Shown here piece by piece: positions 49,457 to 57,673 of a DNA stretch of 64,000 nt. Both the position numbers and the translations under genes were made by a program. The stretch is from Paraktedonobacter sp964250225. GTDB lineage: Bacteria > Chloroflexota > Ktedonobacteria > Ktedonobacterales > Ktedonobacteraceae. Under the pieces are notes generated by a model. That model did no database searches. It was not told where the DNA came from and saw only the letters and a list, made by a program, of their open reading frames with translations. The stretch spans positions 7,762 through 71,761 of the forward strand of contig CAXUEY010000007.1 in assembly GCA_964250225.1 (NCBI GenBank). Direction: 5' to 3'. Positions within the stretch are counted from its first letter, which is position 1; the number at the start of each line of letters is the position of its first letter.

Positions 49457-50219
49457 GAGTAATTACCTCCTCGGCCAGCGTGCGATACGAGATGGCGCCG
49501 GGAGACGCCGAGTCGTAGTCGAGGATCGATTGGCCAAAGCTGGGCGCCTCGCTCAAACGCACATTGCGGTTAATGATCGTCTGAAACACCTCGTTGGGGA
49601 AGTGGCTGCGCACCTCGCGCACAATCTCACCGGCCAGGCGCGTGCGTGGATCAAACATCGTCAGCACCACCCCGGCGATATAGAGCTGGGGGTTCAATTT
49701 ATTTTTCACAATCTGGATCGTATTCAACAGGTGGGTCAGTCCTTCCAGAGCCAGGTACTCGCACTGGATCGGAATAATCAGGCCATCGGCAGCCACCAGC
49801 GCGTTGACGGTCAATAGGCCCAGCGAAGGCGGACAGTCGATAATGATATAGTCGCAGCGCTCGCGAATGGGCTTGAGCGCCTGAGTCAGACGATGCTCGC
49901 GGGCCAGCGCGCCGACCAGCTCGACTTCGGCTGCCGCCAGATCGACGGTACAGGGAGCGACCACAAGCTCGCGCCGACTCGATGGCACGATCACATCAAA
50001 GATCGAAAGATCCTCCCCCTCCTGAACAAGCACATCATAAATGGTGTGGGACTTGATACTCTTCGCCACCCCGATCCCGCTGGTCGCATTGGCCTGGGGG
50101 TCCATATCAATGAGCAAAACCTTACGGCCCGCTGCCGCCAGATAGGTAGCGAGATTGATAGCTGTTGTGGTTTTGCCCACCCCACCCTTCTGATTAGTAA
50201 TTGCATAAACTTTGGACAC
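49449..50219 (-). CDS. parA: Chromosome partition ATPase ParA (Soj)
   Basis: A 256-residue ParA ATPase that moves ParB-parS complexes over the nucleoid. The deviant Walker A is KGGVGKTT (residues 11-18), followed by VLLIDMDPQANATSGIG, YIIIDCPPSLGLLTVNAL and VVLTMFDPRTRLAGEIV. The absence of an N-terminal DNA-binding extension and the size are those of chromosomal Soj rather than plasmid ParA. The start is GTG at 50219. parA and parB form one operon; recF and dnaN lie 4-6 kb away, which suggests proximity to the origin. Confidence 0.96.
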   Translation of the reverse strand: MSKVYAITNQKGGVGKTTTAINLATYLAAAGRKVLLIDMDPQANATSGIGVAKSIKSHTIYDVLVQEGEDLSIFDVIVPSSRRELVVAPCTVDLAAAEVELVGALAREHRLTQALKPIRERCDYIIIDCPPSLGLLTVNALVAADGLIIPIQCEYLALEGLTHLLNTIQIVKNKLNPQLYIAGVVLTMFDPRTRLAGEIVREVRSHFPNEVFQTIINRNVRLSEAPSFGQSILDYDSASPGAISYRTLAEEVITRG

Positions 50220-50673
50220 AGGCCACTTCCGTACCTTTCATCTGACCGCACACCAGGCCAGGCTATGTGACTGCGCAGTAGCGAGTCCACTTTATCTAAA
50301 ACTTGCCAATAGAGTTAGCTCGTGGGTTCATGTGCTGAGAACATTGTAGCAAATGCGCAGGAGAGAAGCAACTGGCATGCTAGAGCCATTTTCCTGATAG
50401 GTCAGCCATTTTCTGACCCATTAACATGGGGACGAAATCCCTGGTAGCGGTAGTTTCCACGCTCGCGAACACCTCGCTCTGTCTGTGTGAGATAGTACAC
50501 CATCCATACGTAGTTCAAAGAAAACATGCAGATACCAATGCATGCAGGACTTGTATTGATACAAAGAAACGTGCTACTATTTCCGTAATACATAGGCACG
50601 CTCCCCACGATGTTCCTGGGAAACAAGGGAACATCTGGCCGAGCAAAGCGATACCAGCAAGAGGGCCAGGCTT
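50220..50673. other. Intergenic region between parA and the DUF4129 genes
   Basis: About 450 bases between divergent genes. It holds an 8-bp perfect inverted repeat (GATGTTCC at 50609-50616, GGAACATC at 50628-50635) about 40 bp before the DUF4129 start. I saw no canonical parS site and no cluster of DnaA boxes. Confidence 0.5.
50609..50635. promoter_or_regulatory. Inverted repeat upstream of DUF4129 gene
   Basis: GATGTTCC and GGAACATC flank TGGGAAACAAG. It could be an operator or a leader hairpin of the gene at 50674. The left half, TGTTCCTGGGAAACA, is faintly parS-like but lacks the central CACGTG. Confidence 0.35.
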
Positions 50674-52422
50674 ATGATGAGAGCACCACGACCAGAGGAT
50701 ACTCTGGCGCGTTTCCGTGAGCGCGAGAAGCATATCATCCAAAGAAACTCTGCCATAGGGGAGCGAGCCTTTTCCGATGAGGGGCAGGATCTCACGATCA
50801 CCAGTTTGGGCGAATATCTTTTGCCGTATTTCCTGGCAGGAGCGGAAGTGTGCTGGTTCAATGTCGTCCTGATCGGACTGGCCAGCGCCAGAATCTTGAA
50901 CTCGGACACGGCGCTGCTGCCTTTCTGGGCGCCGCCGCTACTCCTGCTTGGCTCGATCTGGCTCTTCCGGCGTGTGCTGCAAAAGGGGAGCAGCGAGCAG
51001 GAGGGGGACGAGGAAAGCGATGGGCAGAATGTGTTGCAGCGGTCCGCCTTGCGCCTGATGTTCGGTCTGATCGGGCTGGTCACACTCATTGTGATCTGGC
51101 TGCGCATCTACTCCGCCGCCAACATGTTGTTTGATCCGGGTTGGTTGCTGGCCTTTGTGAATGATCTGCTCTCACTTGACGCGCATTTCTATCAGGTGCT
51201 CTTTATTATCGGCGTGGCCATCTATCTTTGCTGGAGAGCCATGCGCCTGGCTCAGCTCACCGTCGATCCTGGCCACGTCTTCACGCAGATTCGCATCGGT
51301 CTGCCGGTTTTTCTGGCGGTCATCTTCATACGCGCCAACCATTTCGGCGTGGGCACCACTGCTGACGACGTGGTGCTGATTCTGCTCTTCCCCATCTTTC
51401 TCTATCTCGTACTCTCGGCTCACGCTCTGGCGCGGGCCTCGTGGATCAGGCGCGACCATGCCGCTGGTCTGGAGGGCAGCGTCGTGGCGCAGGAACGCTC
51501 CATGCTCAGCATAATTACGGGCGTGGGCGCGGCGCTGCTGGCCATCACGCTCATCGGTGGCACCGTCTTCAGCCCGGCCTTCTTCAACTCAGCCCAACCT
51601 GTTTTGCGGGTAGCGAATACGGTCTATAGCGCGCTCATCGCAGTCCTGGGCCGTATTCTCCTCTTCATCTTTACGCCTATTTACGGACTATTTGCCTGGA
51701 TTTTCAAGTTATTCGGAGCTAACCCGCCAGTGATTAACCGGATTGGTGTATGCCGTTTTAATCCACTCCCCACCGGGGTAGCTTCTGCACCGCAAGCGAC
51801 ACCCCCGCCGCACGCGCCACCGCCACCAGCGGCCTGCACTCAACACCCCCTCGCGGTGCAGGGCACGAGTGGCTATACCGAGTTTATCACCATTCTCACC
51901 AAATTCCTGCTGCCCGCGCTCATTCTGCTGGTGCTCATCCTGCTGGTGCGCTGGGCCTTGCGCAAACGCCGAAAGTTGCGGCTCGCGCTCAATCGCAAGG
52001 GCGGCGATGTTCACGAGAGCGTCTGGTCGTGGAGCCTCTTCTGGGGCCAGTTGCGCGGGATATTATTGGCGCTCTTTGGACGTTTCTTGCCCAAAAACGC
52101 CAGTGAGGAGAACGGCCAGCAGTCTGAGGAGATGGCAGCCAGTCCGGCGGCGCGCTCTATACGCGAGATCTATCGCGCGTTGCTGAAAAAAGCGGCCTCA
52201 CGCGGCCAGATCCGCAAGCGCGACGAGACACCACACGAATTTCAGTACCGCCTGGACGAGCGCGAGCCTGAGAACGAGCCGCAACTGGGCATGCTCACCG
52301 AAGCGTATGCCCTGACCCGCTACGGCGGCGGCGTGCCCAATGAACATGAGCTGGTTACTATTCGCCAGGGCTGGCATGAGCTGGATCGAAAATGGGAGGC
52401 CGCACCCCGCCACGGCATGTAA
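50674..52422 (+). CDS. DUF4129 multi-pass membrane protein (paralogue A)
   Basis: A 582-residue membrane protein. About nine spans lie in residues 45-360, for example FWAPPLLLLGSIWLFRRVL and LPVFLAVIFIRANHF, then a Pro-rich loop with CTQHP and a last span KFLLPALILLVLILLVRWAL. The C-terminal about 130 residues are the DUF4129 domain: SIREIYRALLKKAASRGQIR and DETPHEFQYRLDE, then ALTRYGGGVPNEHELVTIRQ. DUF4129 proteins often accompany transglutaminase-like and MoxR genes, which are absent here. The next gene is a clear paralogue. Confidence 0.83.
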   Translation: MMRAPRPEDTLARFREREKHIIQRNSAIGERAFSDEGQDLTITSLGEYLLPYFLAGAEVCWFNVVLIGLASARILNSDTALLPFWAPPLLLLGSIWLFRRVLQKGSSEQEGDEESDGQNVLQRSALRLMFGLIGLVTLIVIWLRIYSAANMLFDPGWLLAFVNDLLSLDAHFYQVLFIIGVAIYLCWRAMRLAQLTVDPGHVFTQIRIGLPVFLAVIFIRANHFGVGTTADDVVLILLFPIFLYLVLSAHALARASWIRRDHAAGLEGSVVAQERSMLSIITGVGAALLAITLIGGTVFSPAFFNSAQPVLRVANTVYSALIAVLGRILLFIFTPIYGLFAWIFKLFGANPPVINRIGVCRFNPLPTGVASAPQATPPPHAPPPPAACTQHPLAVQGTSGYTEFITILTKFLLPALILLVLILLVRWALRKRRKLRLALNRKGGDVHESVWSWSLFWGQLRGILLALFGRFLPKNASEENGQQSEEMAASPAARSIREIYRALLKKAASRGQIRKRDETPHEFQYRLDEREPENEPQLGMLTEAYALTRYGGGVPNEHELVTIRQGWHELDRKWEAAPRHGM

Positions 52423-52444
52423 CCGTTTCTGGCTAAAAACGGTT
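52421..52444 (+). terminator. Short hairpin between the DUF4129 paralogues
   Basis: Perfect 8-bp arms AACCGTTT (52421-52428) and AAACGGTT (52437-52444), overlapping the stop codon. There is no T-tract, so it may be a weak terminator or an mRNA-processing hairpin that lets part of the transcript continue. Confidence 0.4.
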
Positions 52445-52478
52445 ATAGATTCTAATACTAAACGGAAGAGGCTCTGCT

Positions 52479-54098
52479 ATGAGTGACACCACAGGCACCC
52501 CTCCCGCGCCAGAGGAGCAGGGTGAAGTCACGGGATCTGACGCGCCCCAAACGCTGGGCGAGCGCCTGCTCCCTGTCCTGGTCATCGCTCTGGAAAGCTG
52601 CCTGCTCTACGCGCTCTTGCTGGCGCTGGCAGGCTTCTCCTTCCTGCAATCAAGCTCGCCCGTGCTCCCGATCTGGCTGATGTTTGGCGTGAGCCTGGGC
52701 ATCTACTGGCTCACTCAGTATCTCGCGCGCGGAGAGGCAGCGGGAAAAAGCGGGCGTCTCTTCGCATTGCGCACCTACATCCCACACATAGTGGTACCCT
52801 TGCTGGCAGTGGGCCTCACCTGGCTGCTCCTCTCCTCGCAGGCCGGACAGGTCTTCGCGCTCCCCTCACTGGCGACGCTGCTCAACGCGGTGCAGGAGTT
52901 CCCGCCCTCTTTCTATCAGGCATTGGGCCTCTTCGCGCTCATCAGCTTTGTGGGATGGCGCGGCGTCTATCGCGCGCGCACCGGCATCGAGCCGCAAACG
53001 ATCAAACATCTGTTTCGCCTGGGGTTGGGCTGCTTCTTTCTCGTGCTCCTTTGCTATCTCGTACAGGGATTGTTGGGTCTGAGCAACCAGAACACCGCCG
53101 CCTTTTTTCTGCTCATCCCCACCTTTCTCCTCCTGGCCCTTTTAAGTCAGTCTCTCTACCAGGTGAGCTACTTGCGCCGTTTTCACGCCATAGGCTTACA
53201 TGGCAGTGCCAGACAGCAGGAACGCGTGATTCTTCAGGGCATCGGTGTGCTGGCCATTGTGGTGGGCGCGCTCGTTCTGGCCATCGGCAACGCGAGCTTT
53301 GCATTTTCGGAACGCGCCGTGGCCTTTTTCGCGCCCGTCGGCGCGCTCTTCAATTGGTTGGCGAACGGTCTCACGCAACTGCTCGTACTGATCTGGACAC
53401 CCATTGGCAACTTTATCATCTGGCTCTTCAACCTTCTGCCTTACCATAAATCTCCTCCGCCAGGTAAACCTCTCTCCTGCGACCAGTTGCGCAAAATCGG
53501 GCAGAAGTATCATATTAAGGTCAATCTGCCTCCTAACTGTCTGCCTTTCCATCCCCATCCGCAGCCAGCGCCCAATTATCTGCTGCTCAACATCCTCAAG
53601 GTTGTGCTGATGGTGCTATTTGCGAGCGTGGTGCTGTTTGTGCTCTGGCGCAAGTATCGCAAAGTGATGGCAGAGCGCGCCCGAACACAGCAGGGCGAGG
53701 GGGATGTCCACGAAAACATCTGGAGCTGGGCGCTCTTCCTGGGACAACTGCGCGCCTTTTTCACCCGCTGGCTCGCGTTCCTCGCGCCCTGGCGAAAAAA
53801 AGCCGGGACAGTGCAGAGCATGGATGATATCGGGTTGGCAACGCCATCCGCCCGCACTATTCGCGCGATCTATCGCGCCTTCTTGAAACGCGCCGCGCGC
53901 AAGGGCTATCCACGCGCAAAGGATGAGACGGCGTATGAATTTCGCCAGCGCCTGGATGCCCGCGAGACGCCGGTTGAGCCAGAGTTAGAGGCGCTCACCG
54001 AGGCTTACACCCTGATCCGCTACGGTGGCGGCGTTCCCGACGAACAAGCAGTGGCTACAGCACGCCAGACGTGGCGTGTGCTGGAGCATAAATGGTGA
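52479..54098 (+). CDS. DUF4129 multi-pass membrane protein (paralogue B)
   Basis: A 539-residue paralogue of the preceding protein with the same layout: about nine spans, a Pro/Cys-rich extracytoplasmic loop (PPPGKPLSCDQLRKIG, NLPPNCLPFHPHPQPAPN), a last span LKVVLMVLFASVVLFVLWRK and the cytoplasmic DUF4129 domain with ENIWSWALFLGQLRAFFTRW, TIRAIYRAFLKRAARKGYPR and LIRYGGGVPDEQAVATARQT. The shared VHE(S/N)(V/I)WSW(S/A)LF block right after the last span is conserved between the two. Both probably act together as a membrane pair. It ends 1 bp before the end of recF. Confidence 0.83.
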   Translation: MSDTTGTPPAPEEQGEVTGSDAPQTLGERLLPVLVIALESCLLYALLLALAGFSFLQSSSPVLPIWLMFGVSLGIYWLTQYLARGEAAGKSGRLFALRTYIPHIVVPLLAVGLTWLLLSSQAGQVFALPSLATLLNAVQEFPPSFYQALGLFALISFVGWRGVYRARTGIEPQTIKHLFRLGLGCFFLVLLCYLVQGLLGLSNQNTAAFFLLIPTFLLLALLSQSLYQVSYLRRFHAIGLHGSARQQERVILQGIGVLAIVVGALVLAIGNASFAFSERAVAFFAPVGALFNWLANGLTQLLVLIWTPIGNFIIWLFNLLPYHKSPPPGKPLSCDQLRKIGQKYHIKVNLPPNCLPFHPHPQPAPNYLLLNILKVVLMVLFASVVLFVLWRKYRKVMAERARTQQGEGDVHENIWSWALFLGQLRAFFTRWLAFLAPWRKKAGTVQSMDDIGLATPSARTIRAIYRAFLKRAARKGYPRAKDETAYEFRQRLDARETPVEPELEALTEAYTLIRYGGGVPDEQAVATARQTWRVLEHKW

Positions 54099-54099
54099 A

Positions 54100-55266
54100 C
54101 TACGGGAGAATCGTCCCCTGCACCACGCGATACTGATGCGCCTTTTCCACAATCTCCGGGGGGAAGCCGGAGAAGTCGGTGGTGGTCATCAAGACTTGTT
54201 GATGGTGGAGCACCTGGCGCAGCAGATAGGCGCGACGGTGCAGGTCCAGCTCGCTGAACACGTCGTCGAGCAGGAGGATGGGTTCTTCGCCGGTGACGCG
54301 GTGCATATAGCTCAGTTCGGCGAGCTTGGCGGAAAGGGCCACGGTGCGTTGCTGGCCGCGTGAACCGTAGGAGAGCATATTTACGCCGTTGACTAGAAAT
54401 TCCAGGTCGTCGCGGTGCGGTCCCAGCGAACAGACCCCCTGATGAATCTCACGGCGGCGCGCCTCACGCAGTTGCACGCGGTAATGCTCAAGGGCTTCGA
54501 GGGCGTTCCAGGCGGGGTCCATCTGAAATGAGGGACGGTAGACGATCTGTAGATGTTCTCTGCCACCGCTGAGGTTGGTTTGCAGCTCATCAACCTGCTC
54601 GTTGAGCGCGGCCACCATACGCTGGCGCTCGTACATTAGCACGTTAGCCAGTTCGGTGAGCTTTTCGTCCAGGTAGTCCAGCATACGCGGGTCTTCCTGG
54701 TTTTCGCGCACGCGTTTGAGCAGAGCGGCGCGCTGAGTCACGATCTTGCGATATTTGAGCAGAGCCTGGCAATACTGGGCGCGCATCTGGCAGAGGCAGC
54801 GGTCCAGGAAGCGGCGTCGCTCCTCTGGCGACCCATCGACCAGGCTCAGGTCGGTTGGCGCGAAGAGAACGATAGTGACCAGGCCAAACAGGTCGAGGGA
54901 CTTCTTGACCACGCCGTTGACCTTGATGCGTTTGCGCGGACGGTCAGCGAGGGCAGGAGTCGCGGGCACAGAGCCGCTATGCGTGGCGGCTGGATCATAG
55001 ATGACGATTTCAATCTGCAAGGGGCCGTTGCCACGCACGGCGCTGGAGCGCAGACGCGTCAGGTGTTCGCTTGAGTCCCAGTTCATCACCTCGCGGTCAG
55101 AGGTCGTGTGAAAAGAATGGGCGGTTGTCAGCATGGTCACCGCTTCGAGCAGGTTGGTTTTCCCCTGAGCATTCTCGCCGTGAAAGAGAAAGAGGCCCGG
55201 CCCCAGGGGGAGTTCCTGCTGTTTAAAATTACGAAAATCGGTGAGCGCGAGGTGAGAGAGATACAT
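54100..55266 (-). CDS. recF: DNA replication and repair protein RecF
   Basis: A 388-residue SMC-like ATPase that helps load RecA at gaps. The start MYLSHLALTDFRNFKQQELP is typical, Walker A is GENAQGKT (30-37), the signature region is NMLSYGSRGQQRTVALSAKL and Walker B EEPILLLDDVFSELD. It is 64 bp downstream of dnaN in the usual dnaN-recF order. The start at 55266 fits the family even though the ribosome binding site is weak; 55323 is an upstream alternative. Confidence 0.95.
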   Translation of the reverse strand: MYLSHLALTDFRNFKQQELPLGPGLFLFHGENAQGKTNLLEAVTMLTTAHSFHTTSDREVMNWDSSEHLTRLRSSAVRGNGPLQIEIVIYDPAATHSGSVPATPALADRPRKRIKVNGVVKKSLDLFGLVTIVLFAPTDLSLVDGSPEERRRFLDRCLCQMRAQYCQALLKYRKIVTQRAALLKRVRENQEDPRMLDYLDEKLTELANVLMYERQRMVAALNEQVDELQTNLSGGREHLQIVYRPSFQMDPAWNALEALEHYRVQLREARRREIHQGVCSLGPHRDDLEFLVNGVNMLSYGSRGQQRTVALSAKLAELSYMHRVTGEEPILLLDDVFSELDLHRRAYLLRQVLHHQQVLMTTTDFSGFPPEIVEKAHQYRVVQGTILP

Positions 55267-55330
55267 GCAAACATCCGTTGGTCTATTGGGTAGGGTGGTG
55301 TGCCAGGTACCCGGCAACACCACCCGATGA

Positions 55331-56470
55331 TTAGCGGTTGATATGCATCGGCATAATTACATAGGTATGGTCGTTGGGGCCAACCGGTTTGAGCACGCCG
55401 GGTTTGTTGGCAGAACTGGCTTCGAGCGCGACCTCTGGCGTGCCGATGTTGGCCAGCACGTCGCCCAGATACTTCACGTTGAAGATCACCTGCAATTCGG
55501 GTCCATCCACAGCGGCATTGACCGTACTGACATTGTCGCCGAGGTCTTCAGCGGTGGCCTCAATCGTGATCGAGCCAGTCTCCTGGCCATCTGCCCCCGC
55601 CGAGTTAATCTTCACACGCGCGATATTCGAGCTATCACGAGCAAAGAGCGCGGACGACTTGACGGCGGCGGCGAATTCTTTGGTCTCGACCACCGCGCGC
55701 GTGGTGGATTCTTTAGGAATGATATTGCGGAACGGCGGGAAAGTCCCCTCAATCAAACGCGAGACCAGATCGAGGCTAGGTGTGTGGAAAAGCACCTGGC
55801 TGCGATTGGGCGTCACGATCATCTCGACCGGGCCTTCGGCGGGCAGGATGCGGGCCAGCTCGGTCAGGGTACGCGCGGGGATCAGGATATCGCCACGGGG
55901 ATGCTCGTCTCCGGGCAGATCGACCACGCGCACAGCCAGGCGAAACGAATCGGCGGCGGCAAACGTGAGCTTCTCGTCGCTCACCTGCACCAGCACGCCG
56001 GTCAGCACAGGACGCGAATCGTCGTCGGCGGCGGCGAAGGCGACCTGCTCGATCATCTCCTTCAACTGGGGCGCGTCCAGCAAAACCGGGACTTCGCCGC
56101 CCTCGTTGCTGGGAATCTGAGGAAACTCAGCCGCGTCCGTCGCTTTAATGTTCGCGCTACTGCGCAGGCTCTTGATGTTCAGCGTCGGCGAGTCGGCAGG
56201 CAGGGTCAGTTCAACTGAGGACTGCGGCAGACTGCTCACGAAATCGGTGATCAATTTCGCGGGGATGGTCGTCGTCCCTTCCTCCACAATCTGGGCCTCA
56301 ACCCAGCAATTGATCCCAATCTCCAGATTGGTCGCGGAGAGTTTCAGGCGGCCATGATCGGTGGCCAGCAAAATATTGGACAGAATGGGGAGCGTACTCC
56401 GGCTTGAAACCGCGTGGCTGACAGCGGAGAGGCCGCGGCTCAAGTCCTGTTGTTTACAGATGATTTTCAC
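55331..56470 (-). CDS. dnaN: DNA polymerase III beta subunit (sliding clamp)
   Basis: A 379-residue beta clamp with three repeated clamp domains. Recognisable blocks are MKIICKQQDLSRGLSAVSHA, STLPILSNILLATDHGRLKL, RPVLTGVLVQVSDEKLTFAA, FRLAVR, and the C-terminal VIMPMHINR (MPM-x-R), the part that binds partner peptides. The start is GTG at 56470, with GGAGGAAA in front. dnaA, usually next to dnaN, is not in this window; upstream lies a two-component system instead, so the origin cluster is rearranged. Confidence 0.96.
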   Translation of the reverse strand: MKIICKQQDLSRGLSAVSHAVSSRSTLPILSNILLATDHGRLKLSATNLEIGINCWVEAQIVEEGTTTIPAKLITDFVSSLPQSSVELTLPADSPTLNIKSLRSSANIKATDAAEFPQIPSNEGGEVPVLLDAPQLKEMIEQVAFAAADDDSRPVLTGVLVQVSDEKLTFAAADSFRLAVRVVDLPGDEHPRGDILIPARTLTELARILPAEGPVEMIVTPNRSQVLFHTPSLDLVSRLIEGTFPPFRNIIPKESTTRAVVETKEFAAAVKSSALFARDSSNIARVKINSAGADGQETGSITIEATAEDLGDNVSTVNAAVDGPELQVIFNVKYLGDVLANIGTPEVALEASSANKPGVLKPVGPNDHTYVIMPMHINR

Positions 56471-56775
56471 GAAATTTCCTCCAAGACACTTCCAGAAAGC
56501 ACAAAAGTTCTCGCCGCCTAGTATACCCGATTCTTCAGTTCAGAACAAGCAGGCTTGCCACACATGGTATGCTCTGATTGAATAGCCCGGGGTATCCTAT
56601 TCTTTTACAGCAGCAGGAAAGTGGCTATATCATAGAGAGGCGCCATTCTCAGTTTCTTTTCAGGATGTTCACAGCACCGGTTCATACACAGATGGTACTG
56701 TTAGAACGTGGTAAACATGAGAGTAGAGGCATGTGTCGGGAGGTGACCCCTCTGGGACGGCCTGTGCCGGCGGTC
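56471..56775. other. Intergenic region upstream of dnaN
   Basis: About 300 bases between divergent genes. No TTATCCACA-type DnaA boxes and no AT-rich unwinding element are visible, so this does not look like the replication origin. The dnaN promoter must be here, but no site is obvious. Confidence 0.45.
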
Positions 56776-56790
56776 CCATACCTGGTATGG
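56776..56790. promoter_or_regulatory. Perfect 15-bp palindrome upstream of the response regulator gene
   Basis: CCATACCTGGTATGG, symmetrical about the central T, 73 bp before the ATG at 56864. A site of this type suits a dimeric regulator. PhoB-type regulators normally bind direct repeats, so another factor may bind. Confidence 0.4.
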
Positions 56791-56998
56791 TGCAAAAATA
56801 TCCAGGCACAACACAAGCGTTTGAGCGTGCGGCCACCGTCTGACTAAGGAGGGCAGAACCGATATGCTTACTGTAGTGCGTCGTCATGGAGATTTGAATA
56901 ACGACGAGAACCATACGAGGATGTTTTCTATGCCTCATACTCCGACCGAGGGCCGTCGCGAGGCATATTGTGCCTCCAGTTCCACAGGAGCCCATCTG

Positions 56999-57673
56999 AT
57001 GAAAGCGCACATTTTAGTTGTAGACGATGATCCGCGCATTACGGACCTGTTACGCCGTATTTTTGCTTATGAGGGATACAGCGTAACAGTTGCCGCCAGT
57101 GGAGAAGATGCGTTAAAACGGACCTTAGAGCGCCCCCCCGACCTGGTTGTGCTGGATGTGATGCTACCCGGCCTGGACGGTCTGGAAGTGGTGCGCCGCC
57201 TGCGTCTGGCCGAAGACCTGGTACCCATCCTGATGTTAACTGCGCGTGACGCTGTAAGTGATCGCGTCAAAGGGCTGGATACCGGCGCCGATGATTATCT
57301 TGTGAAACCTTTTGCGCCCGAAGAGCTGGTCGCGCGCGCCAAAGCAATGCTGCGGCGCAATCAGCAGGAACGCCAGGAGGTCTTGCGCTACACCGACCTG
57401 GAACTGGATACCGGCACACGTATAGCTCAGCGCGCAGGCCGTGAGATCGAGCTTTCACCCACCGAGTATGAACTGTTGGCCCTCTTCCTACGACGCCCAC
57501 GCCAGGTCTTGACCCGCGATGTGATTATGGATCGCGTCTGGGGTCTGGATTTTGAAGGCTCATCTAACGTTCTGGAAGTGTATATCGGTTACTTACGCAA
57601 TAAACTGGAAGCAGATAACAGGCCACGTTTGATCCACACGGTACGCGGAATCGGCTATGTTTTTAAAGAATAA
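56999..57673 (+). CDS. OmpR/PhoB-type response regulator
   Basis: A 224-residue response regulator: receiver domain (MKAHILVVDDDPRITDLLRR, phospho-acceptor D53, MLTARDAVSDRVKGLDTGAD, VKPFAPEEL) and a winged-helix output domain (ELSPTEYELLALFLRRPRQV, VYIGYLRNKLEADN, IHTVRGIGYVFKE). The family start is at 56999, preceded by AGGAG. Two in-frame upstream ATGs also have binding sites: 56864 (strong AAGGAGG) and 56930 (GAGG), so a form extended by 45 residues may be made. It overlaps the kinase gene by 17 bp. Confidence 0.93.
   Translation: MKAHILVVDDDPRITDLLRRIFAYEGYSVTVAASGEDALKRTLERPPDLVVLDVMLPGLDGLEVVRRLRLAEDLVPILMLTARDAVSDRVKGLDTGADDYLVKPFAPEELVARAKAMLRRNQQERQEVLRYTDLELDTGTRIAQRAGREIELSPTEYELLALFLRRPRQVLTRDVIMDRVWGLDFEGSSNVLEVYIGYLRNKLEADNRPRLIHTVRGIGYVFKE

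Noticed and set aside
50611..50625. TGTTCCTGGGAAACA as a parS site
   Set aside because: parS (TGTTTCACGTGAAACA type) has 16 bp with a central CACGTG; this lacks the centre and is one base shorter. It is better explained as part of the GATGTTCC/GGAACATC inverted repeat.
56471..56863. Replication origin upstream of dnaN
   Set aside because: No DnaA-box cluster, no AT-rich unwinding region and no dnaA gene.
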